A stretch of 64,000 nt of DNA from Anaeramoeba flamelloides (taxonomy: Eukaryota; Metamonada; Anaeramoebidae). The position numbers and the translations under genes are program-made. The stretch spans positions 12,214,001 to 12,278,000 of the forward strand of contig JANTQA010000047.1 of the NCBI GenBank assembly GCA_027625915.1. The letters are read 5' to 3'. The notes under the pieces were generated by a model. That model was not told the origin of the DNA, made no database searches, and saw only the letters and a list, made by a program, of their open reading frames with translations. Below are positions 1 to 11,400 of the stretch, in pieces. Positions within the stretch are counted from its first letter, which is position 1. Each line of letters opens with the position of its first letter.

Positions 1-423
1 TTTTAAATATCGAACAACCCAAACCCAAAATGATCTGATCCTTTTTACTAAATAAAAATATAAAAAAAGGAATACTTTTAAAAAATGATAACTCATTTCT
101 CAAAAGTTGATAAAGGAAGTTTATTTCTCAAGTTTAATCACTTGTTTCTAACAATAATGGCTCGATTGACTTATAGTAAATAATAAACAAGAAGGGTTAA
201 TAATCTCTTAAAAAAAAATGTTTTTTTTTTTTTATTTTCAGAGAATTGTTCGAAATTGCTTACCAAGATTCGTTATACCAATTCAAATGATATTTTAAAT
301 ATAAAAATAGAATTTGAATTTTCAATTGTTCAACTTTATGAATCGAAAAATTACTTAAATTATTTTTATTTTGCTTTATTATTTATTAATTATATTTTTT
401 TTTGAATATGTTTAATTATTTAG
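1..423 (+). other. Upstream intron of the CBP20-like gene
   Basis: This AT-rich stretch holds no exon I can support. It ends in a TTATTTAG acceptor just before the first visible RRM exon. The missing RNP2 strand and N-terminus of the protein must lie upstream of the window, since no VYVGN-like coding run is found here. Confidence 0.5.
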
Positions 424-3400
424 CCTTACTCTGTGGGTGAAAAAGAATTAGAATATTTATTCCGCGAATGTGGTGAACTTTCGCGGATTATGGTTGGTTT
501 TGATCATCTTGCTGGACATTCAAAAGGTAATTAATAATTTCTTTAGTTTTTATTATTCTTCAAATCAATACATAAAACTAATGTCGTTTATTCCATCTCT
601 TTACTTTTAATTTTTTTTTTTTTTATTTCAATAAATTTTATTTTTCATATTTTATAGGGTTTCTATTTTTTATTTCTATCTTTTTATCTTAATCTATTTT
701 ATTCTAACTTGATTAATTTTTTTTTTTTGTTAATAATTCATTAATATTTAGAGAAGAATTTGTAAAGAAAAAATCTTTGAAGAAATAAATAAAAATTAAG
801 AAAAGTGAAACTAGACAATGCCTTTTAAAATGTTGTATTTCAACAAAAATTTAAAAGTATGGAAATGCCATAGTTTTTTTTTTTTTAATTCAGAAAATAA
901 TTAGATTTTTGAATCAAAAAAAAAATTTAATAAAAATAAAACCATAAGAAAAAAAATATTTATAAAAGTAGATTCTAATTCCATATTAAAACTAAGAAAT
1001 TTCACAAATTACCTTAATAAATCTTCCTCTGTTGAGGATAAGAATAAAATAAAAACAAAAACTTACTTTATTCAAAAAATATCATAACTTTGAAATAGAT
1101 GAAGATACCGATCACTTTTTATATTACTGCTCCTTTTTTAAAAGACAATCGAAAAAATTCGATTTAAGAATTAATTCAAATTAAAAAAAAAATAAGAATA
1201 ATATCTCTGATATTATTTGAATTAAAGAATCATCCTTTATCTTTTCTTTGGTTACTGATAAAGAATATTATGATTCCTTAAAATTAAAACAAAAAAAATC
1301 TAACTTCTGTAAGATGAATTAACACCCTCCCTTCAAAATAAAAAAATAAAATAATTTTCAATTAATATCCATTTCATTTAAACAAATGAATTAAAAATAT
1401 TGTTCATCCCTTATTTACTTTAATAATTGCAACCGGGTGTTTGAAATATTCCCGAAAATACCCGAAAATCGAAAATACCCGAAAATTTTTTAACAACTAA
1501 AAAACACTTTTTGAACAACTCCGAAGAAACCCAGGTGTCAATATACTCAGTTTAACGGTAAAATAACAATTTGACTTTCAGAAAAAATATTTTTTTTTGT
1601 ATTTTCTACTTTAAACTACTCTAAAGAGGTTTTGGTACCTTTTGAGTATATTTGAGTAATTGTTGGTACTTATTGGGTTACGCTTATGGGTATGCCAGGG
1701 TATCGGTATGGGTTGTGTTAGGTTTGGTATGGTGTGTGTTTGTATGTTTTGGTCAAACCAGTTCCTTTTATGGAATGGAAAGTTAAAAAAAATTTTGGCT
1801 TGGGTTGCCTTGTGAAGGGTATGGGTATGTGTTTTATGATTAGATATGACTTGGTTATTTTTGGATTGTATTTAAGATTACAAAATTATGGGTAATGATA
1901 CACAATTAGAAAATTTCATAACCAGTAAATATTCTCTCAATTGGTTAATACCATTTCAGAATGATCAGTAATGTTAGTCATCCAAAAAACCAAATCCTTT
2001 TTCACACAAAATAGCTTTAATACCATTCCCTAAAATTTACAATTTTTTGAATTTTGATATTATCAGAAAAAATTTTTTTTTCGAAAATAAAATTCCAAAA
2101 TTTACCTTTAAACTGAGTATATTGGCACTAGGGTTTCTTAGAAGTTGTTCAAAAAGTGTTTTTTTGTGGTTAAAAAAATTTCGGTTATTTTCGATTTTCG
2201 GGTATTTTCGGGAATATTTAATAGATTCATTGCAACCACAAAAAATTTACATTTTTAATAAATTTTTTAGGATTTTTTAAAAAAAAAAAAAAAATAATTA
2301 CTTTTAATATAAATATTAATAAGATCATTTTTATTAAAGCCCTAGTCTCAGTATAAAAGCAAAAAATGTCCATTTTTTTGTCATTTTTTTTTCAATCTCC
2401 TTTTTCAAAAACCCCATGAACAAAAGGATATCTGGAATGTAAAAATGATTACAATTCAATCCTAGCCAAATACTTGGTTCAAAACTATTACTTAAAGATA
2501 TTCCAAAAAAAGTTAATTTAAAAAAAAAATGAGGGAAAATTATGTTCTTTTTTTTGCTTTTATACTGGGACTAGGGCTTTAAAGTGGTATTAAAAAAGTG
2601 TTACTAATTTTTTTTCTTATAAAGACTTAAAATAGATTTATTAAAGTTTACCATCTCTATTCTGGTGACACTTTTGAAAAGTTTTTGTCATACTTTTTTA
2701 AAATAACGATCAAAACAATTATTAATACTTGCTTTCTTTTTATTTTTATTTTTTTAAAATATTTATATTTGATCTCTTAAATAATTTGTATAATTTCTTG
2801 ATAAAATAATTGGTTTTTATAGATTTGGTAAGTATTTTGATATTTTTGTTTTATTTTTTCTTAATAATTTTTACTGATTTTCATAATAATTATATATTAA
2901 ATATTTTGTTTTTTTGGGGTTCTGTAAATAATAGGATTTGTAACTTTTGTTAGAAGGGAGGATGCAGAATATGCTTTTGATAAATTTCATCAAAAATATT
3001 TTAAAGGAAGAAGATTAAGGCTTGATTGGGATCAAGGTATTCAAAAAAAAAGATATTTACCAAGACAATCTTATAGAAGAGAATATCAACCAAGAAGAAA
3101 TTACAACAGAAATTATTCAATTTCCCGTTCTCGTTCTTATTCTCGTTCTCGTTCTCAATCAAGATCACGATCAAGATCAAGGTCGCCCTATGGATCACGA
3201 TCAAGATCTCGCTCTCGTTCCCGGACCCAATCACGCTCCTATTCCCGCTCCCGCTCTCAATCTAGATCCCGTTCACCAAAAAATAAAGGTAATTATTCGA
3301 GATCAAATAGCAGATCAGATAATGAAAACGAGAAAAATAAGGAGAAAGATTCGGAAATAGAAAATGAAGAAAAACCAAAAAATGAAGAAAAAGCCAACGA

Positions 3401-3695
3401 AGACAAAAATGAAAATGAAGAAACCGAAAAAAAAAATGAAAAAAAAGGAGAAATAATTGAAAAGGAGAAGGAAATTGAAAGCGAAAATAATAGCCAACCA
3501 GAAAATGAATCTAAGGATTTAAAAACTCAAAGTAATAAAAATGAAACTGAAGACGAAAAAGATATCTCAAAAAATAATCAACCAAACGAAACTGGAAATG
3601 AAAAAATAAAATTAACTTTGAGTTTAGAAAATGATGAGGAATTGACAGAAAATAAAGAAAATGTTGAAAAGGGCGAGAACAATAATGAGAATTAA
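424..3695 (+). CDS. CBP20-like RRM protein with RS and acidic tail (5' partial)
   Basis: Two exons are visible: 424-526 and 2935-3695. They join in phase 1 across a 2,408-bp GT-AG intron to give a lysine-glycine (KG) junction. The first encodes NIPYS-type RRM sequence from PYSVGEKELEYLF onward to GELSRIMVGFDHLAG. The second begins with the RNP1-like GFVTFV and reaches RLDWDQG. The I-M-(V)G-F-D segment and the DWD-G motif after the last RRM strand are features of CBP20 (NCBP2), the m7G-cap-binding subunit of the nuclear cap-binding complex. Basic YRREYQPRRNY sequence follows, as in that family. Unlike animal CBP20, the protein continues with about 40 residues of Arg-Ser dipeptides (around 3120-3290) and then about 130 residues of Glu/Lys/Asn-rich sequence to the TAA at 3693-3695. 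RS tails are typical of SR splicing factors, so an SR protein is the main alternative. The N-terminus is outside the window. Base composition is richer in C and G in the RS part. Confidence 0.75.
1435..2228. mobile_element. MULE-like non-autonomous DNA element, 9-bp target duplication
   Basis: A 794-bp element lies in the CBP20-like intron. The direct 9-mer ATTGCAACC flanks it at 1426-1434 and 2229-2237. Just inside, inverted arms of about 120 bp match: both contain AATATTCCCGAAAATACCCG, then AACACTTTTTGAACAACT, then CAATATACTCAGTTTAA. Long terminal inverted repeats with a 9-bp duplication are the hallmark of Mutator-like elements. The interior (TGGGTATG/TTGGTATG-rich) has no long reading frame, so it is non-autonomous. 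Confidence 0.8.
2337..2579. mobile_element. MITE, family AAGCCCTAGTC (copy 1)
   Basis: A 243-bp element sits in the CBP20-like intron, flanked by TA on both sides. The inverted ends read AAGCCCTAGTCTCAGTATAA and its complement with one difference (GTCCCAG). A second copy at 58945-59173 shares the interior, including CCCCATGAACAAAAGG and ACTTGGTTCAAAACTATTAC. It is a short non-coding TIR element with TA duplication, a Tc1/mariner-type MITE by inference. Confidence 0.8.
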
Positions 3696-5243
3696 AATAA
3701 TAAGAATAAAATTTTAAAATAATAATCACAATTTTTAGATGGAGATATTAACACTTACCAAAGTATTCACTAATTTTTTTTTTCTAAAAATCAATTTCTT
3801 GAATTTTTATTATTTTTTTCTTTCTAATATTTTAATTATTGTTCTTTTCGTTTCAAAAAAATCCATTTTTAAATATTTTAAAAATTGATAGTTCAATTCT
3901 GATCTACGCTTTAATGGAAAAATAATAACATGGAATTATAATTTGCTCGATTTATATTCTAGCTTTTATGATCTATATCGATTAATATTTTTATGTACTT
4001 TTTTTTCTTTCTTTTTTTTTTTTTTTAATATTTCTTGTAAATTGCAAAGAGTTCTCTACTTATTCGGTCAGTTATTCAGAAAAAAAAAACCACTTGAAAA
4101 AATTTAAATTAATCTTGAAAGCAGAGTCATTTCCAAAAAAGTTTTGAAATCGGGGATTATAAAGCAGTTCAAGAAACCTCAATATATCTCAACTAAAATT
4201 CAATTTTTTTAACATGGTTAAAATGGATGAAAAAATAATAATAAGGGGTGTGAAAAAAAAATGAGAGCTCAAAAAAAGGTGTATTATTTTTTTTTGAAAT
4301 ATTAAAAATTAATTAAGTCCAAAATAGTAAAAATGATTAAAATGGTGAGAATTTTTAAAAGCCAAGAACAATTCAAATGAGGAGTATAACCTTTTAAGAA
4401 GTATTATCATCTAACTTGGTTTCATTTAATTTCAATTCTATCAAAGTTCTTCCAGTTAATTGTTTTTAAATTAAAATTTTTACAAAATGAAGATAATTCC
4501 TAATTTTCAATTTTGATTTCGTTTTAATAACTATTTGATTTTTAAAATAAGTCGTTATAATATAAAATATTTTAAGGTTTAGTATTTTGATTTTTTTATG
4601 GATTCCTTTGAGCCTTGAAACGTTAGTCTTGAGATAAAATGTTATTTTTTTATTTATTTAAAATTTTTAATAAGATTTATAATAAAAATCCGAAAATCAA
4701 AATATAGGTTATTTCCACAATGCCTTTTTTTGCTTTTATACTGGGACTAGGGCTTTCAGTAGGATCTATGGCGAGGTTAAATCTTGATTATTTATTAATT
4801 ACAAAATATATTGTGTACTTATATTCGAATAATAAACTGAGGAAAAATTACAACTTTAAGTCTATGTACACCCATTAAATCACACTTTATTTAATCACAA
4901 ATAAGTCACAAAAAAAAAAGATTTTTTTTAAGGTATAATTCTTGAATATACGACCAATAATTTTTATTAAAGATTATTATAAGAGTTGAAAAAAAAGGTT
5001 ATGGTTTAATTATTAATGAAAAAGTAGAATATTATTTAAGTTTAAAAAAAAAAATAAGATTATGTGTTATTATTGCCAATTCTTTTTTATTGGGCGTTTT
5101 TTTACCCCTTACTTTGATTATTTTGTGTATAATATATGATATTATAGTTTTAATTTTAAAATTCCTGTAACTGTACTTTTAAATTTTTTCTTTTTCAAAT
5201 AAATTTTTCAAAGATGAAAGACAATTACTGATCTATATGTATT
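3696..5243. other. Intergenic, AT-rich, with one solo MITE end
   Basis: No gene is seen here. The first 200 bases are the expected 3' UTR of the CBP20-like gene. The rest is A/T-rich with short A and T runs. Confidence 0.5.
4720..4755. repeat. Solo terminal end of the AAGCCCTAGTC MITE family
   Basis: The segment ending GCTTTTATACTGGGACTAGG GCTT matches the right end of the elements at 2337-2579 and 58945-59173. I see no partner end upstream, so this is a truncated copy. Confidence 0.6.
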
Positions 5244-5787
5244 TAAGGTATTTCCAAAAACAAAGGCATCTTTTCTTACATTTCATAAAATATCATCTTT
5301 GTTAGTGAAATTATTTATTAATTGACAAAACCAAATTAAATTTACTATTAATACTAAATGAATAAATGGCTAAGGAATTTATTTCAAAATTTGTTGGATG
5401 AAATATTTCCAAAAAATGAAAAAAAAAAAAAAACTTTTTTTGGTGAAAACCATGTACGACCTATTTCAATAAAAAAAATGAAAATATGGAAATGGTACAG
5501 ATGATTTTTTAAACAATAAAATTCAGTTATATTCTTTTCGGTTCTATTTGTAAATTTGTTGAGATTATCAAGTTATGAAAACGATTTTTTTGATCAAAAA
5601 TAAAAAAATATACACCATTTTTAACACACCGATAGAATATCAGATAAAATCAAGATCAGAAAATTTAATATATTTAATTTATGTAATACAACACTAAGAA
5701 ACAAATTGAATTATTATCAAGAATATATAAATGGTAGTTAATGATTTTAGATTTTTAAATACTTTTTTTGAAGATCGAATTCAAATG

Positions 5788-6545
5788 GGTATATTATTAA
5801 TTCTCAAATTTTGGTCAAATTTCAAAATTCGTCAAATTGAATTTTTTTATATTTTTGAAGAGTTTCTTGATAATTATTATTGTTTTGATGATTTTTAATG
5901 GTTTTTTTATAATTGTGGAAGGAAAAATCATAAAGATTATTTTGTGATTGGTAGTATTTTATTGCTTAAATTGTAGAATATTCAAAATCTCGAAATCATC
6001 AATACTCAGTATTTTCATAAATTTGTTCGAAACCCAATATTAACATAAAAAATTACAGTCAGTTCCACTTTTAAGACACAAACTTTCAACGAAATTTAAG
6101 GCACAAAAAATTCTCAAATTAAGGCACAAAAAATTCTCAAATTAAGGCACAAAATTTGTAATTGTTTTTTTTACAATTTATTTTACTAAATTCTGAATTT
6201 TGTACCTTAATTTGAGATTTTTTTGTGCCTTAAATTTCGTTGAAAGTTTGTACCTTAAAAGTGGAACTGACTGTAAGTGAAAATTTTTTACCCTGAAAAC
6301 AAGTTACAAAAGTCTAATTGGTCTCTTAATTATTTTTTTTTCTCAAAATCCTTGCCAAAATTTCCTAATATACCATCCAAACCACCCAGGCATACTCTAA
6401 CCTTCCCCTAGCATACCTTAACCTACCAGTAAAGGGTGTTTTAAATTACTACAGTTAATATATTTCAATGGAATTGACTATTTTGAAAAAAATGAGAATT
6501 TGACCAAAATTGAAATTTGACCAAATTTGAAATTTAATAATTTGT
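5788..6545. mobile_element. TIR element nested inside the 600-bp element
   Basis: Inverted ends contain AATTCTCAAATTTTGGTCAA on the left and, reading the other strand from the right, AAATTTCAAATTTGGTCAAA. The host element resumes its normal sequence (ATATTTTAAAATAAATTTGC) just after 6545, so this is an insertion. Boundaries are approximate to about 15 bp. It is itself interrupted by a smaller MITE. Confidence 0.55.
6053..6276. mobile_element. 224-bp MITE with near-perfect 70-bp inverted arms
   Basis: The arms read TTACAGTCAGTTCCACTTTT AAG and its complement, continuing through CAAACTTTCAACGAAATTTA AGGCAC with one or two mismatches. The left arm holds a tandem duplication of the unit AAGGCACAAAAAATTCTCAA ATT. 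It is the third layer of the nest. A diverged single arm occurs at 56934-57005. Confidence 0.8.
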
Positions 6546-6694
6546 TCATTTAAATGATATATTTTAAAATAAATTTGCCCCACTTTATTGGAAATAGCTT
6601 ATATGGTTCATGATTTTTTTGAAACTTACACTGGGTGTAAGATGAATCGTAAATAAAAGGATATTTCAGAATTGTAAAAAAAGGATAATAAACT

Positions 6695-7305
6695 ATTTTT
6701 CAAAAATGGTGACTCACTTTATAATGTTAATGGGAGTTGTTTTGAGGGATTATTCCAGTATTCTTAACAAAAAATATTTTCAAATTTTTAGATCGGAATC
6801 ATTTTTTCTATTTTGCAAATTTTAATTTTGCGTTTTCAAATTTTTTTTTTTCTTTTTTGTTTTTCTTAATCTTTTTCTTTTTTTTTTCTTTTTCTTTTTC
6901 TTTTTTTTTCTTTTTCTTTTTTTTTTTTAAAAAAGATTATGTGGAAAAAAAAAAAGATCTTCAAAAAGACAAATAATCACCAAGAAAAGTGAGACTATGT
7001 AATGTTTTTGAAAATGAATTGAATTATTCATAAAAAATCTTGTTGTTCAACTTTTTTTCAGTGAAAGTCCAGTAATAAAAAATCAGTAATGCTCATTTCA
7101 AAAATTGTGACTCACTTTTTTTTAGTTTTTGGTTTTATTTTTTTTTAATTTTTAATATATCAGACTTTTATAGATTTAGAATGACTTAAAAGTGAATTAC
7201 AAATCATATTTAGTTATTAATTGTTCTTGAATACTCAAGGATAATTTTTTTTTTTTTCAATTTATTATTTCAAGTGAGTCACAATTTTTGAAAAAGAGTT
7301 TAGAA
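6695..7305. mobile_element. TIR element, TTTTTCAAAAATGGTGACTC family
   Basis: The left end reads TTTTTCAAAAATGGTGACTC ACTT. The right end, on the other strand, reads TTTTTCAAAAATTGTGACTC ACTT. A third, direct copy of this motif lies inside at about 7093. The interior holds a (CTTTTT)n pyrimidine tract at 6840-6930. No coding is seen. Outer boundaries are approximate. Confidence 0.55.
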
Positions 7306-8419
7306 CCTAATAATAAATATTATATTAGATGTTATATCTGTGATATACATGTGTTTTAAATTTTGAACATGTTATAATTTTTTTTAGAAACTGATTAAAA
7401 TATTAATAAGTTCATCTCTAATATGTTATAAGAAAAATAAACAAATTTCAAAACATTTTTTTTTGATATAAAAGGTTTTATAAATTTTTTGTAATATACT
7501 CTATCTCTGTTATATAAGTCAAAACATGTTATAATGTGTTATAAATTAAGTATATTGAAATACAATAATACTATAATAAAAAATACCTAATATATCTTAT
7601 TACAATTGTTTAACTAATAAAAATCTTGATAACAAACTGTTTTAAATTCTAAAATTATCATTGAAAAAATTTTTTAAACAAATTGTAATTTAATATTTTC
7701 AATTTTATTTTTTTTTTAGATTTTTATACAATTAAATAATGTATTTAAAAAATTGAAATATTTTAAAATAATAAAAAATATAACAATTTAAAAACGTAAT
7801 TAGAATATTTTTTTATACAAAGATCACAATATAAAGTAGATTTTTGTTATAAAGATGTGATATGATTGTTTTAGAAAATTTTTTTTATTAGGGAGATGTG
7901 TAAAAATTGATATATTGATATTTTAAGATTCTTTTTTTTAATTTTTTCAAATTTAGTAAAATAACCTACCTATATTAAAACATAAATTTTTATATGTGCG
8001 AACAGGTATGAAATTTTAAGGCTGTAAATTTCTATTACCGGTAGTATGATCTTTCTCAATCCCATTGTAAAAAGTTTGGAAGTAGATTTGAGGCCTGGGG
8101 TTAAGTTTCACAACTTCTGTCAACGTCAGAGTCAAGTGGAGTTAAGTTACTTTTGGTGGGTTTTTATTTATTCCAATTGCTTCAATAAGCTAAGAATAAA
8201 AAAAAGGTCAAAGAATTCCTTCTATTTTGGTTATTTTTAGAATTTGATTGTAAAATTAAAGACACAAAATCTGAAAATTTAATAACTATGAAATTTTAAG
8301 GAGAAAACCTTCAAATTTAAAAGTGTCATCAGAGAATTTGACCAAAAAACTTTGAAATAAAAATTGTAAACATTTTTTTTCATTTTTTCAATCTTTGTTC
8401 TCAAATTATTATTTTAAGA
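7306..8419. other. Intergenic upstream of CK2 beta
   Basis: The first 650 bases are extremely AT-rich with repeated ATGTTATAA motifs. From 8040 to 8200 the composition is less AT-rich (GAGGCCTGGGGTTAAG, CTGTCAACGTCAGAGTC) but no conserved frame is found. This part may hold the promoter or 5' UTR of the kinase subunit gene. Confidence 0.35.
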
Positions 8420-11400
8420 ATGTCAGACTCTGAAGAATTTACTTGGGTGAGTTGGTATTGTTCACAAAAAGGAAAAGAATTCTTTTGTGAGGTGCGTGAG
8501 TGGTATTATACAGACAATTTTAATTTAACTGGCTTATCAAATTTTATCCCATATTATTCTCTTGCATTAAGTTTGATTCGATCTGAAGAATACAACCGAG
8601 ACTTTGGTTTGAAAATCTCTTTTGAAATTGTTTATTTCTTTGTCTTGAATCTCAGTTTTTTCTCTTGAACCCTTTCTGTATTCAGAAATTAAAAAGAAAA
8701 TTTACCTTTTGTTGTGTTGTTTGTTTTTAAATAATCAACATGTTTCATATTGTATAAATGGATTGGAATGAAAAAAAAATTATGTTGTTTAACAAAACCG
8801 AATAAAACCGCAACATTTGATTTTCAAAAAAAAAGAACAACTTAAGAACCTTACCTTGTATTTTCTTCTTATTTTCTTTTTTTTTTTTTTTTGTTCTTTT
8901 GATTCCTAGATCAACTTTCTCAGGAGCAAATTGCAATTGTTGATCGGGCTGCTGAAGTTCTTTATGGTCTCATTCATGCAAGATTTATTGTAACCACTAC
9001 TGGTATTCAATTAATGGTATGTATTTTATTCACAAGAAATTTTTAAAAACTGTTTTTTTGTCTTTTTCTTAAAAACCACACCTTGAAAATTTTCCCAAAA
9101 CCAAAAATAATACACATATTTAATTGCCTTTGAAATCAACACTAATCATATTTTTATTTGGTTCAAAGAACAAAAAGAGTACAGACCTATCTTTGAGTTA
9201 AATAATAATAACGAATCAAAAATTAGGAAAAAAAAAAAAGAAAAAATTAAAATTTACAAGAAATCCATTTCTTTTAATTTTAAAGGGAATGAATTGAATC
9301 TTCAAAGGATCTTCTCTTTATTTCTATCAAAAGAAACAATATCAAAACATTCAAAATTATTAACTTCTTTTGGTTAATTGCTCATTTCCGTGGATGGTAA
9401 TTGACCAAGAAAAATTTAACCTCATTTTTTCTTTTTCTTCTGCAACTATTTTTTAAATTGAGAATAATACCATTTTAAAATTAAAGAAGAAGCATCTCTT
9501 AACCTTTAGAAGAGAGTTGTACCACCAATACTGAAATACACACTACATTCATTTTCCTATTATGAAAAACAAAGTGTTAATTTCAAGAATTGTTTTGGAA
9601 AAAAAAGTAAATACGTTTTTTTTTTAATTTACAAGCCGCTTGATTGGGAACTTTTACTGAAAATCAAAAGTAGTGGCAATTATTTGAAGAAAAAATGGAG
9701 CCTTAGTGATAAAATGGAGCATTAATTACCATAACAGTTTTTATCGTACCATCCTATTGTATGACTTTTTCTTTGATTCGTCTCTGATTAAAAATTTGAT
9801 TTAAAAATTTTAACCAAACTCTTTTTCAAATAAAAGTCACAGAAATTTTCAAGAATTATTTACAATTGAATCAAATTAATTCTAGTATCATTCTAGAATA
9901 TAAGAAACTCTTTAAAGCATAAAAAAACACTCAACTGAATATTTAAAACTCCCTAAAACAAAACAATAAAAATTAAAATTCAAGATTTTAAAAAATTGAT
10001 GTGCCCTTTTATTTGAAATGAGAAATCTCGTTTTGTAAATTGAAAAGAAAAAACATTATAAAATCAACAAAAACCTTTGAACAAGGTGGATTGGGAAAAA
10101 ATTCTTTACATTTTATTGGTAACTCTTTACACGTCAAACTTTAGTTCTTTAAAGTCTAATTTTCAATATAAAGTCAGCAATTCATCTGGGTATTTTGTTG
10201 GAATTGTTTTTTTCTTTATTTTCTTTTTCCTTCGTTTCACACATCAATCCAATAATGATCTTTCTTACTTCCTATATCTAGATCATTCGAAATCAAACTT
10301 AAACTGTTTCCATTTTTATACTGAAAGATTATTTCCAAATTGATTTCTTCTTATCTTGTTTTTTTTTTTAATTTTCCAACTGTTCAATATCCATAGATAA
10401 AAAAAAACAAAAAATGAAAAAATGAATATCATCAATAAGTAATTATCTTATTAACAATCATATTTAATAGTATTGATTATTTGAGAGGTGCGCGCTTTTG
10501 TTTGAAAAAGAGTTTATTTTTCACATCTCCAAAAGCATTAATATCAATCTCAATATAAAACAACACCTAAATATTTTTGTTGGTTTGATTGGATTGAAAA
10601 AAATTTGATGAATTACTCCTTGAAGTTAATTTGTTTCTACTTTTAATTGTAATTACTTTTCATTTTCAGTTTAAAAATACTCCCAGTTATAAAATCGTGT
10701 TGAAATTTTTTTCCCTGTTTCACTTTTTTTCCACAACAATATAGTGGAAATAAGTTATTTCGTTTACTGATCTAAAAAAAAAAAAGCAGAAATCAGTTTT
10801 TACAGCCATTTTAAAAAAGTGAGTAATTTTTTTTTTTTATGAGATTGTTAGAATTAAAACTTTTTTAATGTTTTTTGTTTTCATAAAGTGTGGACTTTTT
10901 TCAATAAAGTGAACTTTTTTTAAAAAAAAGTGCTTTCCTTCACACTCCAACCTCTTCCCCACATTTAAAGATTGATCTCCCACTTTATTCTTACAGGAAT
11001 CTTTCAAAAAGTTTTAATTCTAATAAGTTTTCACTTTTTTAAAATAGAAAACTTGAAAATAGTTTTCAAAAAGTCCTCAAATTTTTAAAATGGCTGCATA
11101 CTAAAAAAAAAGTTATTCTTTTTTTATTATTGAAGAAGTGTAAATTACACTCTAGATTTCCTTGCACTTTAGATGTCCTTTTACTTAAATTTTCCCAAAG
11201 GTAATTTAAGCGTAAAATCATAGATTTCACGATTGTTCAAGGAAAAGACACACCCAAATTTTTGTATGTTGAAAAAGCAAAAGCAAAAGTAAAAGTAAAA
11301 GCATAAAATTGAAAAGAAAAAAGCAAAAAATTGAAACGGAAAAAAGGAAAAAGAAAAAGAAAAAAAAAAGAAATTTAAAAAGGGTTTATAAGAAGCAATT

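Larger units (their letters stand above)
5244..6602. mobile_element. 600-bp TIR element family, copy 1, split by nested insertions
   Basis: The ends read TAAGGTATTTCCAAAAACAA and its counterpart ending CCCCACTTTATTGGAAATAG CTTA, an imperfect inverted pair. The body aligns with copies at 18059-18652 and 32953-33550 (shared ATTAATTGACAA..., TATGAAAACGATTTTTTTGA, TTTATGTAATAC). This copy is about 750 bp longer because two further elements have inserted near its right end. TA next to each terminus suggests a TA-targeting (Tc1/mariner-type) element. No reading frame survives. Confidence 0.75.

Noticed and set aside
652-700. Alternative acceptor TTTTATAG at about 656 continuing as Gly-Phe
   Set aside because: The frame gives low-complexity residues and loses the RNP1 and DWD-G sequence found after the acceptor at 2934.
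2825-2831. Micro-exon between TTTTTATAG and GTAAGT in the CBP20-like intron
   Set aside because: Including ATTTG breaks the reading frame of the next exon (in-frame TAA), while direct joining of the two main exons is in phase.
8046-8240. 64-codon open frame upstream of CK2 beta
   Set aside because: No family resemblance, and its composition shifts at A-runs; probably leader or intergenic DNA.
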